Shown: positions 1 to 8,545 of the stretch, one piece after another
How the letters are laid out: the number at the start of each line of letters is the position of its first letter
How positions within the stretch are numbered: the first letter of the stretch is position 1
DNA from: DATAXP01 sp963708675
GTDB lineage: Bacteria > Planctomycetota > Planctomycetia > Pirellulales > PNKZ01
DNA: 64,000 bases
Direction: 5' to 3'
Assembly: GCA_963708675.1 (NCBI GenBank)
Contig: CAVPTO010000003.1
Location: 5,022,001-5,086,000, forward strand
Position numbers and translations under genes: made by a program
Notes under the pieces: generated by a model
The model's database searches: none
What the model was told of the DNA's origin: nothing
Seen by the model: the letters and a program-made list of their open reading frames with translations, nothing else

Positions 1-676
<676 letters not shown>

Positions 677-769
677 GGAGCGAACAGCCAGAAGGATGAA
701 GGCAGACGGTGAACCATGCCCGCTCTGCATTCTGACTTCGCCGCTTCGCCCAAGCTAGGGGCGCGATCG

Positions 770-2572
770 CTAGAGTGCTTCGCGCAGACGCTCCCACCAG
801 GTCTTTTGTTGCTCTGCTCGAATGCGACCCACGGGATCGTTGCTGCCGTCGGCACGCACGGCCGAGAAGTAGCCGAGCATCATTTCTTCCCAAGTCTGAT
901 CGCCCCAGCGAACCTCGGACGTCGGGTCGGGATTCGACGGATTCGACTCGGAATTATTGAAATGTGCCGTGCAAATGAGCCGCGTCCCCTTCGGCAAGAT
1001 CACAGGCTCGGCCAGGTCGTAACGCAGTTGCCAGTTGAAGTCCCATCGCGGCACATCGAGCAACACCTGCCGCCGACCATCGGGATACACCGCCTCGTAG
1101 CGGAACGATCGGCCACGCAAGTGCATGTGCGGCGTGAGCGTGAGCAGCTTCATGTCGACCGGCGCAGTCACTTCGGAAACGACTTCGTGGTTGCTCGCGC
1201 CGGGCGGAATGCGGAACTCGCGATTGCCCACGACCCCGCCTTGCATGCGCGTCGTCACCTTGTCGGCATCGATGTACTTGAACCCGACGTAGCTGCGATC
1301 GGTCGTCGCTCGGCCGTTGGGCGTGTAGTGCAGTTGAAAGATGATCTTCGAACCCGCCGGCACTTTCAGTGCCGTGCCATCGGGATACTTGCTAGGCGGC
1401 ATGCCGGGCGCGTAGCCGACGAGTCCGCCCGTGGCGCCGCCGCCGAGTCCGCGCGCTGCGATGTCGCCGCTCTTGAACAGCACGACGATGTGATGCACGA
1501 CCGCACGGTTGTCGGGCCGTGCTTCGGCGAATTGCACCCACTTGTCTTCCGTCCATTTCGGATCGACGACGAAGTACTGATATTTGACTTCGCCCTCGGC
1601 GGGTACGTTGTAGGGCTTGTCGCTGATGTAGAAGATCTCGTCAGGTTCGGGAATCTGCCATCCTTCGGTGAACTGCGGCGGCTCGGGCATGCGACTGCGA
1701 TCGCCTTCGGGGCATCCCGCGTCGATCCAATCGTGAATCAGTTGCTTATCCGAGTCAGACATGTGCACGTCGTTGGCGAAGGCGACACTGTCAGGCCCCG
1801 CCAACCACGGCGGCATCCGTTTGTCGTTGACCACTTCGCGAATCGTCTCGGCCCAACTCACGGCGTCGTCGTACGACGTGAGCGAAAACGGTGCGATCTC
1901 GCCCGGGCGATGGCAGTTCACGCAGCGCTCGTTCATCAGCCGTGCGATCTGGTTGCAGTAGGTGACTTCCGCGTCGGTCTTCTTTGCCACCTTCGGCTCG
2001 CGGCCGATGTGACAACCGATGACCGGCGTCGTCGGCTGACTCACGTCGTTGCCGGCCAACAGTTCGTCGATCGCCTCGGCCAAATCGCGACGTGTCGGCT
2101 CCGGTCGCACGATGCCCGGCGCGTATTGGTCGTCGATGCGGCCGTGATAGCGCACAACGCGCTTCTCGTCGAGCACGAACACCTCAGGCGTTCGCTGTGC
2201 TCCGAGGCGGTCGACGACTTCGAGGCCGTCGCTCTTTTGCGGCTGATCTTTCAGCACCGGGAACGTGACGTCGTGAGCCTTCGCATACGCGGCGATCTCG
2301 GCCAGCGTGTCCTGACGATTCGCGTTCAATCCCAAGAACGTCACGCCGCGCTTCGCATATTGATCGGCGAGCGCTCCGAGCCGCACTCCGTACAGTTTCG
2401 CCAGCGGGCACTCGGTACCCAGCACGGCAATGACGACCACCTTGCTATCGCCGAAATCGGCCAGATGATGCACGCGGCCATGAATGTCCGGCAACGCAAA
2501 GTCCGCCACCGGCTCGGCAGCTTGAGCCTGGGTTGCAATCGCAAGCACAACGACAGTCAGCAGATAACGCAT
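770..2572 (-). CDS. Secreted redoxin / cytochrome c / copper-monooxygenase-like fusion
   Basis: A 600-aa protein with three modules. After a signal peptide (1-19) comes a redoxin fold (about 22-175) with a single cysteine in GTECPLAK (Cys55). A c-type haem motif CVNCH follows (Cys217, Cys220, His221), as in planctomycete cytochrome domains. The C-terminal half has paired histidines (His360-His361) and the HMH motif in LTPHMHLRGRSF (His482, His484), which match ascorbate-dependent type II copper monooxygenase C-terminal domains (PHM/DBM-like). The open frame extends 101 codons upstream of 2572, but the ATG at 2572 begins the signal peptide. An intact reference for the frame-disrupted paralogue at 38466-40248. 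Reaction and substrate are unknown; haem plus copper suggests redox chemistry in the periplasm. Confidence 0.9.
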   Translation of the reverse strand: MRYLLTVVVLAIATQAQAAEPVADFALPDIHGRVHHLADFGDSKVVVIAVLGTECPLAKLYGVRLGALADQYAKRGVTFLGLNANRQDTLAEIAAYAKAHDVTFPVLKDQPQKSDGLEVVDRLGAQRTPEVFVLDEKRVVRYHGRIDDQYAPGIVRPEPTRRDLAEAIDELLAGNDVSQPTTPVIGCHIGREPKVAKKTDAEVTYCNQIARLMNERCVNCHRPGEIAPFSLTSYDDAVSWAETIREVVNDKRMPPWLAGPDSVAFANDVHMSDSDKQLIHDWIDAGCPEGDRSRMPEPPQFTEGWQIPEPDEIFYISDKPYNVPAEGEVKYQYFVVDPKWTEDKWVQFAEARPDNRAVVHHIVVLFKSGDIAARGLGGGATGGLVGYAPGMPPSKYPDGTALKVPAGSKIIFQLHYTPNGRATTDRSYVGFKYIDADKVTTRMQGGVVGNREFRIPPGASNHEVVSEVTAPVDMKLLTLTPHMHLRGRSFRYEAVYPDGRRQVLLDVPRWDFNWQLRYDLAEPVILPKGTRLICTAHFNNSESNPSNPDPTSEVRWGDQTWEEMMLGYFSAVRADGSNDPVGRIRAEQQKTWWERLREAL

Positions 2573-2703
2573 CGCTTCGGCATCCAATCGAGGGTAACGA
2601 AACGCAAAAGGCCGCATCGCCAGCGGCCATTCTATTCTATTTGATACCCGGCAAAACCGCTTTGGTTTCGCGACTCCCGCCGGTTTATTGCTCGCTGCAC
2701 CCG

Positions 2704-3480
2704 TCATCGCGTCACGATCACCGTGTATCCGAGGGGGTCGTCCGGGTTGCCGACCTTGAGCAGCATCGACGCATGCGCGACCGCCAGGGCGACCATCGCC
2801 AGTGGCGTGAGGGCCAACCCGATAGGAACCAGGCACCAATGCCACGGCTTGGTCGGAAAGAACTGCCGCAGCCAAAGGATGAAGATCTTATACCCCGCGA
2901 CTGTCACGTCGGTGCCGCGAGGGACGATCGTCGCCTTGCGAAAGCCCGAGAACATCGTTCGCAGCGTGCTAGGCGTGTAGCGGAAGTAGTCGAACGGTAT
3001 GTAATGATAGCGCATCGTCCACGGCACCGTCACGCAGCCCTTGGCGCCGGGCTTCATCACGCGGTGCATCTCGTCGACCAGTGTTTGAAAGTGCGGAACA
3101 TGCTCAAGCACCTCGACGCAAATCATGCTGTCGAACGACGCGTCGGGAAACGGGATGTTCACCCCGTCGTAGAAGACGATGCCCGGGTCTTGCACGTCGA
3201 ACTTTGATTTCGCCCCGTAAATGTCGATGCCCTGATACTCGCAGCCACGTTCGTCGAACAGCCGGCGATACGGAGCATTGCCGCAACCGACGTCGAGCAC
3301 CCTGCCGACGGCCGATCGCGAGAACTCCGTCACGTGCCGCGAGATCGAGAGGTTCTGCAAGTCGAGCACCAACCGCAGCGCGTTCTTCAGCCGCCCCCAG
3401 GCCGAAACAGGCCGACGCGTGAGAATCGGGCGAAAGGCCTCGGCCGTGCTAGCGTCGCGTTCGTCGATAAGCGTCGTCAT
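2704..3480 (-). CDS. Class I SAM-dependent methyltransferase
   Basis: A 258-aa protein with the SAM-binding motif I RVLDVGCGNAPYRRLF near residue 60, an acidic motif II and the Methyltransf_11 pattern SFDSMICVEVLEHVPHF. The start is ATG 3480, which has an AGGAA Shine-Dalgarno sequence about 9 nt upstream; upstream in-frame codons lack one. The C-terminal part contains a hydrophobic segment (about 218-240), unusual for a soluble methyltransferase and suggesting membrane association. It lies 131 nt upstream of the redoxin/cytochrome gene on the same strand and is divergent from the next gene. Substrate unknown. Confidence 0.88.
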   Translation of the reverse strand: MTTLIDERDASTAEAFRPILTRRPVSAWGRLKNALRLVLDLQNLSISRHVTEFSRSAVGRVLDVGCGNAPYRRLFDERGCEYQGIDIYGAKSKFDVQDPGIVFYDGVNIPFPDASFDSMICVEVLEHVPHFQTLVDEMHRVMKPGAKGCVTVPWTMRYHYIPFDYFRYTPSTLRTMFSGFRKATIVPRGTDVTVAGYKIFILWLRQFFPTKPWHWCLVPIGLALTPLAMVALAVAHASMLLKVGNPDDPLGYTVIVTR

Positions 3481-3599
3481 CCGATCGTTCCTGCCGTGAT
3501 TTCTGTGCAAGTCTGCCCTGCGGAATTCCAAAAAGCGCGCGATCATAGCAAGTCGGGTGGCTCTGGACGAGGCGAGTCGGCGGCGTGCAAAATAGCCGC

Positions 3600-3971
3600 A
3601 TGAAGTGCGAAGAAGGCTACCTGTGCGACATTTGCGGCGGCGACGTCGAGGAGATGACCGACAGCGATCTGTACTTGCGTTATGTGATCGGCATGGTCGA
3701 TCCCGAAACGCTGCACACGACGCGCGAGCGGCACCTGCGCTGCAACCCCGCCCTGGCCCAGTTCATCGTTGCCGACGACTTTGCTCCCATCACGGTCGAC
3801 GGCCCGTTCGACAAGCGCCATCTCGACCCCGCCTTTGTTCGCGAGCGCGAAACCCTCGTCACGCGCGGTTGGCGTCGCCTTCACGAAGTCGCGGGCCAAG
3901 ACCTTTCGATTCTCGACTACCCCCTGCCCGAAGTGCGCGCCACATTCTCCCAGCGCGCTTCCGACGTTTAG
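3600..3971 (+). CDS. Hypothetical protein with N-terminal CxxC
   Basis: A 123-aa protein, not recognised. It starts MKCEEGYLCDICGG; the CDIC pair near the N terminus could bind zinc or be redox active. The rest is charged, with no membrane segment or repeat. ATG 3600 was chosen; a GTG at 3585 would add five residues. The codon pattern is uniform through the frame and antisense frames in the interval lack recognisable homology. A perfect 7-bp stem hairpin (3974-3989) follows the stop directly. It is divergent from the methyltransferase, about 120 nt between starts. Confidence 0.7.
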   Translation: MKCEEGYLCDICGGDVEEMTDSDLYLRYVIGMVDPETLHTTRERHLRCNPALAQFIVADDFAPITVDGPFDKRHLDPAFVRERETLVTRGWRRLHEVAGQDLSILDYPLPEVRATFSQRASDV

Positions 3972-4001
3972 CCGGCGAGCTTGCTCGCCGCGGCGGAGTG
4001 A

Positions 4002-4119
4002 AGTTGAACCGCGGGGGTCGCAGAGATCGCAGAGTAAAGCTTTTTTGATTTGCATCTCCCCTTCTCCTGTCACCTCTCGCATTTCCTCTCCGCGTGCTCC
4101 GCGACCCCTGCGGTCAACT
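4002..4119. repeat. Imperfect long inverted repeat in intergenic region
   Basis: Arms 4002-4034 and 4086-4119 are about 33 nt each and mostly complementary; both carry a GGGGTCGC core followed by a purine-rich GAG/CGGAG series. The 51-nt centre is pyrimidine-rich. It is a non-coding palindromic element inside the 3972-4515 gap, which otherwise holds only one ~126-nt direct repeat copy and no convincing gene. Confidence 0.6.
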
Positions 4120-4308
4120 CTCTCCGTTTGATATTCGAGCGGACTTATTGCCATGCCCATGGGGCCCCACCTTTCGTGCAATAAATCGCTTTCCGTGACG
4201 GTCGCCGCGCAACTTTTGCACAGCGAGCAAGTATTCAAGAAATCGCATTCAGCGATCTACCGCTCGTCACTCAGCGGACACGCGTACAGTGCGTGGCGTG
4301 AATCGAGC

Positions 4309-4434
4309 CGAGAGCGCAGCCTGGAGAGAGTTCGCAGAAGGCTAGCGCGTCGCGCTCGACGACCCACACGCAACGGCATCAACGCCAACGAGCGGCCAGT
4401 AGGCTACAGAATGAGGTGGCCTACTTTCAAATGA
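4309..4434 (+). repeat. Direct repeat, left copy, flanking HNH cassette
   Basis: About 126 bp that is similar (roughly 80%) to 5241-5364 in the same orientation. The best conserved part is a run of about 37 bp around 4375-4408 that includes AACGAGCGGCCAGTAGGCTA. The two copies bracket the 88-aa gene and the HNH nuclease gene. Confidence 0.75.
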
Positions 4435-4515
4435 AAAGAGAGGCCGCAGCGGCCAGATTGATCCGCATTTTTCCCTGTACACCCTACCCCGCTCGAACAG
4501 TGGTATACTTATGAT

Positions 4516-4782
4516 ATGTCAACGATGGGCTATCTCGATCGCTTTCTTGAGCCGATGGCTGCCGCGCTTTCGCCAGAAGTTGCAAAGCGAATCGTGGCGT
4601 TACGCGCGTCGCCCGAAGTGCAATCGCGAGCCGATGAACTGGCAGATAAAGCAAATGAAGGCACACTGACGACGGACGAAGAATTGGAATACAAGCAGTT
4701 CGTCGAGGCCGTTGACATCATCGCGATCATCCAAGCGAAAGCGCGGCGATTCCTGGCCGAGCATGAAACCAGCGCTTCGTGA
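4516..4782 (+). CDS. Small acidic hypothetical protein paired with HNH nuclease
   Basis: An 88-aa soluble, helix-rich, acidic protein without cysteines or a signal peptide. The pattern of repeated Glu/Ala/Leu (ALSPEVAKRIVALRASPEV, ADELADKANEGTLTTDEE) predicts a helical bundle. It overlaps the downstream HNH gene by 20 nt, so the two are translated as one unit. From general knowledge, similar small proteins precede HNH nucleases in cyanobacteria and planctomycetes; its function is not established. An antitoxin, inhibitor or partner role is only an inference from the overlap. Confidence 0.8.
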   Translation: MSTMGYLDRFLEPMAAALSPEVAKRIVALRASPEVQSRADELADKANEGTLTTDEELEYKQFVEAVDIIAIIQAKARRFLAEHETSAS

Positions 4783-5164
4783 TTTAGTCCGCCAACGGGC
4801 CGGCAATCGCTGCGAGTATTGCCGTCTGCCGCAGGACGCAGTGTCGTTTATCCCCTTCCACGTTGAACACGTCATCGCGACGCAACACGGCGGAGCCGAT
4901 GACGTGGACAACTACGCATGGGCTTGTCATCGGTGCAATGCCTACAAGGGAACCAACCTTTCGAGCGTCGATGCAGAAAGTGGTTCGATCGTGCCACTCT
5001 TTAACCCGCGCGGCGATTCGTGGGAAGAAACGTTCAGATTCAATGGCGCGGAAATCGTCGGACTCACTCCGAGCGGCCGCGCCACGGTAAAACTGTTGGC
5101 GTTCAACGATTCTTATCGAGTGGAGCTGCGCGAGGAGTGGCTTCGCGATCACCATTTCGATTAA
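4763..5164 (+). CDS. HNH endonuclease
   Basis: A 133-aa protein with a complete HNH/beta-beta-alpha-metal core: zinc ligands CEYC (Cys17, Cys20) and CHRC (Cys55, Cys58), the catalytic-type HVEHVIATQHGG (His36) and the central Asn of DDVDNYAWAC (Asn50). ATG 4763 lies inside the end of the preceding 88-aa gene, implying translational coupling; the frame upstream of it has no homology. Family proteins cut DNA; without other domains the target is unknown. No phage packaging or restriction genes are nearby, so a small mobile or defence cassette is possible. Confidence 0.92.
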   Translation: MKPALRDLVRQRAGNRCEYCRLPQDAVSFIPFHVEHVIATQHGGADDVDNYAWACHRCNAYKGTNLSSVDAESGSIVPLFNPRGDSWEETFRFNGAEIVGLTPSGRATVKLLAFNDSYRVELREEWLRDHHFD

Positions 5165-5240
5165 GGTCGGGCTGCCGAGGGGCACAGTCGCACCCGCCTC
5201 GCGGCGCTTGAACGATCAGAGGCATTGCGACTCCCGGAAC

Positions 5241-5364
5241 CGAGAGCGCATCGGAAGAGTTCCAAGAGAGTCAGCGCATCGCGCTCGACGACCCCACACA
5301 CAACGGCATCGACGCCAACGAGCGGCCAGTAGGCTACAAAAGAGTGCGGCCTAGTTTCAATTGA
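5241..5364 (+). repeat. Direct repeat, right copy, flanking HNH cassette
   Basis: About 124 bp, matching 4309-4434 with roughly 80% identity and small gaps. It begins 76 nt after the HNH stop codon. With the left copy it delimits a unit of about 1.05 kb. Confidence 0.75.
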
Positions 5365-5451
5365 ATTGTCGCGAGATGTTTAGCAACGAGACCACCGGCG
5401 GCGATTAGAACATCTAAACACCAGACACTCCAACCACCGGGAACCAACACC

Positions 5452-6207
5452 ATGTCAAAGAAACTCGAAAACAAGATCGCGCTCGTTACCGGTGGCACCA
5501 GCGGGATCGGGCTGGCGACCGCGGAACGCTTCGTGACCGAAGGGGCGCACGTTTACATTACCGGCCGGCGGCAGGCCGAGCTTGACGCCGCCGCGGAAAA
5601 GCTCGGTCCCAACGTCACCGCCGTGCGCGGTGATGTCTCCAGCATGGCCGACCTCGACGCGCTTTACGCTACCATCGGCAAGGCCCACGGCCGGTTGGAC
5701 GTGCTCTTCGCCAACGCGGGCGGCGGGGCATTCGTGCCGCTCGACCAGGTCACCGAGGAACACTTCGACAAGTATTTCGGCATCAACGTCAAAGGCACGC
5801 TCTTTACGGTGCAAAAAGCCTTGCCGCTGATGCCGCCGGGGTCGGCGATCGTGCTGAATGCCTCCATCGTCTCGGTGCAGGGAGTGCCCGGGTTCACCGT
5901 TTACGCGGCGACCAAGGCGGCGCTGCGGTCGTTTGCACGGACCTGGTCCGTGGACCTGAAGGACCGAAAAATCCGTGTCAACGTGGTCAGCCCCGGGGTC
6001 GTCGTCACGCCGGGCTACAAGAACGAACTCGGTATGAGCGACGAGCAGATCGGGCAGTTCGAGGCCCAGGCCGCCACCACCACGCCCATAGGCCGCTCTG
6101 GCACGCCAGACGAGATTGCCAAGGCAGTCGTTTTCCTCGCCAGCGACGACGCCAGCTACATCACCGGCGTTGAACTGTTCGTAGATGGCGGTGCGGCCCA
6201 AATCTGA
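5452..6207 (+). CDS. SDR family oxidoreductase
   Basis: A 251-aa classical short-chain dehydrogenase. It has the NAD(P)-binding glycine motif VTGGTSGIGLA (about residues 13-23), the NAG motif (LFANAGGGAF), catalytic Ser in NASIVSVQG and the YAATKAA pair (YxxxK). The C terminus ASYITGVELFVDGG is typical of the glucose-1-dehydrogenase-like branch. Substrate cannot be assigned. The gene stands alone on the plus strand, convergent with the DprE2-like gene; no clear Shine-Dalgarno sequence is seen. Confidence 0.95.
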   Translation: MSKKLENKIALVTGGTSGIGLATAERFVTEGAHVYITGRRQAELDAAAEKLGPNVTAVRGDVSSMADLDALYATIGKAHGRLDVLFANAGGGAFVPLDQVTEEHFDKYFGINVKGTLFTVQKALPLMPPGSAIVLNASIVSVQGVPGFTVYAATKAALRSFARTWSVDLKDRKIRVNVVSPGVVVTPGYKNELGMSDEQIGQFEAQAATTTPIGRSGTPDEIAKAVVFLASDDASYITGVELFVDGGAAQI

Positions 6208-6310
6208 AACCGCGCACAGACATGCTGGCCATTTCCCAACATGTTCTTGCAACCGATTTTGCAATCGAACTTCATCATTGTTCTTTCTTCCGGCTTATGT
6301 CGACGCCGCG

Positions 6311-7063
6311 TTACAGCCGCAGGCGTTTGAAGATTGGCTCGGGGATGGCGCGAATGATGGCCATGATGAAGCGCCAAATGTGGGGCGTGTAGATTGCGTT
6401 GCGGCGGTGGCGAATCGCGCGGTCGATGTCGGCGGCAACGCGCTCGGGAGACGCCACGATCTTCGAGTTTTCGAAGCCGCGCCCTTCGAGCATCGGCGTG
6501 TCGACGGGGCCTGGCTTGATCGTCAGCACGTGAACGCCGTCGCGAAAGCGGCGATTGCGAAGACCTTGCAGGTACGCGCTCAGCCCCGCCTTCGTCGCGC
6601 CATAAGCGTAGTTGCTCTGCCGGCCGCGATCGCCGGCAACCGACGAGATGACGGCGAGCCAGCCCCGCTCGGGCCGCTGCGCAAAGTCGGCGGCGAAGCA
6701 TTCCGATAGCCACGCGACTGACGTGAAGTTGACATCGATCAGGCGTTTGAGCATCGGCAGATCGCCGAGGACTTGCGGCGTGTCGGCGTATAGGCCATGA
6801 CAGACCACCGCGCCATGCAACATGCCGCCGACGCTCTGCCGGCAACGTGCGACGAACGCCGCGAAGCCGTCGTAGTCGGCCGCCTCGAACGGTTCGACCA
6901 CGACCTCGACGCCGTAACGCACGCGCACATCGGCGGCATCGCGCTCGAGTTCCTCAACCTTGCGACCCGCGAGCACCAGCCGGCACCCACGCTTCGCCAT
7001 CACATGCGCGAGCGCCCGCCCGATGCCCGACGTCGCGCCGACAATCACCACGTTTTCGCTCAT
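6311..7063 (-). CDS. dprE2: DprE2-like SDR (prenylphosphoryl-pentose 2-keto reductase family)
   Basis: A 250-aa SDR with IVGATSGIGRAL at the N terminus, catalytic VISSVAG and YAYGATKAG. The C-terminal tail WRFIMAIIRAIPEPIFKRL matches the characteristic end of mycobacterial DprE2, which most SDRs lack. It starts 12 nt after the stop of the DprE1-like gene, so the two form an operon. In mycobacteria the pair epimerises decaprenylphosphoryl-ribose to arabinose: DprE1 oxidises C2 and DprE2 reduces it. Planctomycetes are not known for arabinogalactan, so the true substrate here may be another prenyl-linked or free sugar. Confidence 0.85.
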   Translation of the reverse strand: MSENVVIVGATSGIGRALAHVMAKRGCRLVLAGRKVEELERDAADVRVRYGVEVVVEPFEAADYDGFAAFVARCRQSVGGMLHGAVVCHGLYADTPQVLGDLPMLKRLIDVNFTSVAWLSECFAADFAQRPERGWLAVISSVAGDRGRQSNYAYGATKAGLSAYLQGLRNRRFRDGVHVLTIKPGPVDTPMLEGRGFENSKIVASPERVAADIDRAIRHRRNAIYTPHIWRFIMAIIRAIPEPIFKRLRL

Positions 7064-7075
7064 GACAACTCGCTG

Positions 7076-8470
7076 TTATTCGAAGATCCGCAGCCGCCGC
7101 GCTTGCGATGAATTGAATCGATTCTGCAAGTCAACACGACGCTTCACGGCACGAAACTCGTCGAGCCGCGGATACATCGCGGCGAACGTCTCGGCCGACA
7201 TCATCGCGTCTTTGGCCAGGTACAAACGTCCGCCGTGTCGCAACATCAGCTCATCCAGTCGACGCAGCAGCCGTAACAAACTGTCGCCAGTGTTCGGGAA
7301 ATCGAGGGCGAGCGTGTGCCCGGGATACAAGTATGAAAGCATCCCCTCATCCGCCGGCCCGCTGCTCTTCAGCACTGCAAGAAACGATGCCTTGCCCGAC
7401 TCGGCCACCTGTTCGAGCAGTTCGACGAGTGCCGCTCGCGATGTTGATGGCGGAAACAAGGCCTGATACTGTACGAAGCCGCGACGTCCGTAGATGCGGT
7501 TCCAGTGTTGGATGCTGTCGAGTGGATAGAAGAACGTGTCGAAATCGACGATCGCCCGCCGGTCGCCGTGCCGCGCGTAGTAGAGTGCGTTGAACGCTCG
7601 CACGCTCCACGAATTCAGCGCGAACGATGGGAAATTGAACGGCACCGTCTTCGCACGTCGCCGCGGCAACTGCCAGGGATGGTCTTGCGCCCGACGCGGC
7701 AGTTGATGCGCCTCAGCATTGCGGCCGAGCATCAGCACCGATCGGCCGAGCGAGCTGCCGCGCGCGAGGCAGTCGATCCACGCGACCGAATACTCGTACT
7801 GACTTTCGGTCTCGGCAAACAGTTCGAGCGTTTGATCGAGATGCGGCGTGCGACGATACTCGACATCGCAGTAGGCGCTCGGCACGCGCACCAATCGGAG
7901 GCGGGCCGTCGTGATCACGCCCGTCAGCCCCATGCCGCCGAGCGTCGCCCAAAAAACGTCGGCGTTCTCGGTGCGCGAACAATGGAGCGTCTGGCCGTCG
8001 GCGATCAACAGATCGAAATCAACGACGAAGTTCGCGATCGAACCAACGGCGTGATGATTCTTGCCGTGAATGTCCGCCGCCAGCGCGCCGCCGAGCGTGA
8101 CGAACTTCGTGCCCGGCGTCGTTGGCAGGAACCAGCCGCGCGGCAGAAAACAATCAATGATCTCCGCCAACGACACGCCCGCTTCGGCGTCGAGCACGCC
8201 GGTCGATGCGTCGAACGCACGCATGCGATTCATGCGCGTTTGCAGGACGACGCCTGAATCGCGATTCAACGCGCTGTCGCCGTACGCGCGGCCCAAGCCG
8301 CGTGCGATGCAGTCACGCGAGCCATGCGACATCACCGCGTCACGCAAAGTCGGCAACGTATCGGGACGCTGCACGTTGCAGCTTTCAACGGGAACATGCC
8401 CCCAGCCACTCAAAAGCTGGCGCGTGTTTGCAGGACGCGGCGATTCGTCAGCGGCAGTCGTTTCGGGCAT
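7076..8470 (-). CDS. dprE1: DprE1-like FAD-dependent oxidase
   Basis: A 464-aa FAD_binding_4 protein. The motif DIHGKNHHAVGSI with GGALAADI before it and FWATLGGMGLTGVI after it closely follows mycobacterial DprE1, as do GGRLYLAKD (the lysine corresponding to catalytic Lys418) and the C-terminal AMYPRLDEFRAVKRRVD. At the position of the benzothiazinone-reactive Cys387 (CVDFP in M. tuberculosis, as I recall it) this protein has Ala (LALDFP). It is the first gene of the two-gene operon with the DprE2-like SDR. The role is oxidation of the C2 hydroxyl of a prenylphosphoryl pentose or related sugar by homology. Confidence 0.88.
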   Translation of the reverse strand: MPETTAADESPRPANTRQLLSGWGHVPVESCNVQRPDTLPTLRDAVMSHGSRDCIARGLGRAYGDSALNRDSGVVLQTRMNRMRAFDASTGVLDAEAGVSLAEIIDCFLPRGWFLPTTPGTKFVTLGGALAADIHGKNHHAVGSIANFVVDFDLLIADGQTLHCSRTENADVFWATLGGMGLTGVITTARLRLVRVPSAYCDVEYRRTPHLDQTLELFAETESQYEYSVAWIDCLARGSSLGRSVLMLGRNAEAHQLPRRAQDHPWQLPRRRAKTVPFNFPSFALNSWSVRAFNALYYARHGDRRAIVDFDTFFYPLDSIQHWNRIYGRRGFVQYQALFPPSTSRAALVELLEQVAESGKASFLAVLKSSGPADEGMLSYLYPGHTLALDFPNTGDSLLRLLRRLDELMLRHGGRLYLAKDAMMSAETFAAMYPRLDEFRAVKRRVDLQNRFNSSQARRLRIFE

Positions 8471-8545
8471 AAACCAATTATGCCTTCCAAAACGAGGCGC
8501 GACTCGGCCGCGATGCCACGAAATGATGCGAAGAAACGGCCGTTA

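Noticed and set aside
4153..4434. 93-codon open frame
   Set aside because: It covers most of a direct repeat whose second copy is not open in the same way; Arg/Ser-rich and without a ribosome binding site.
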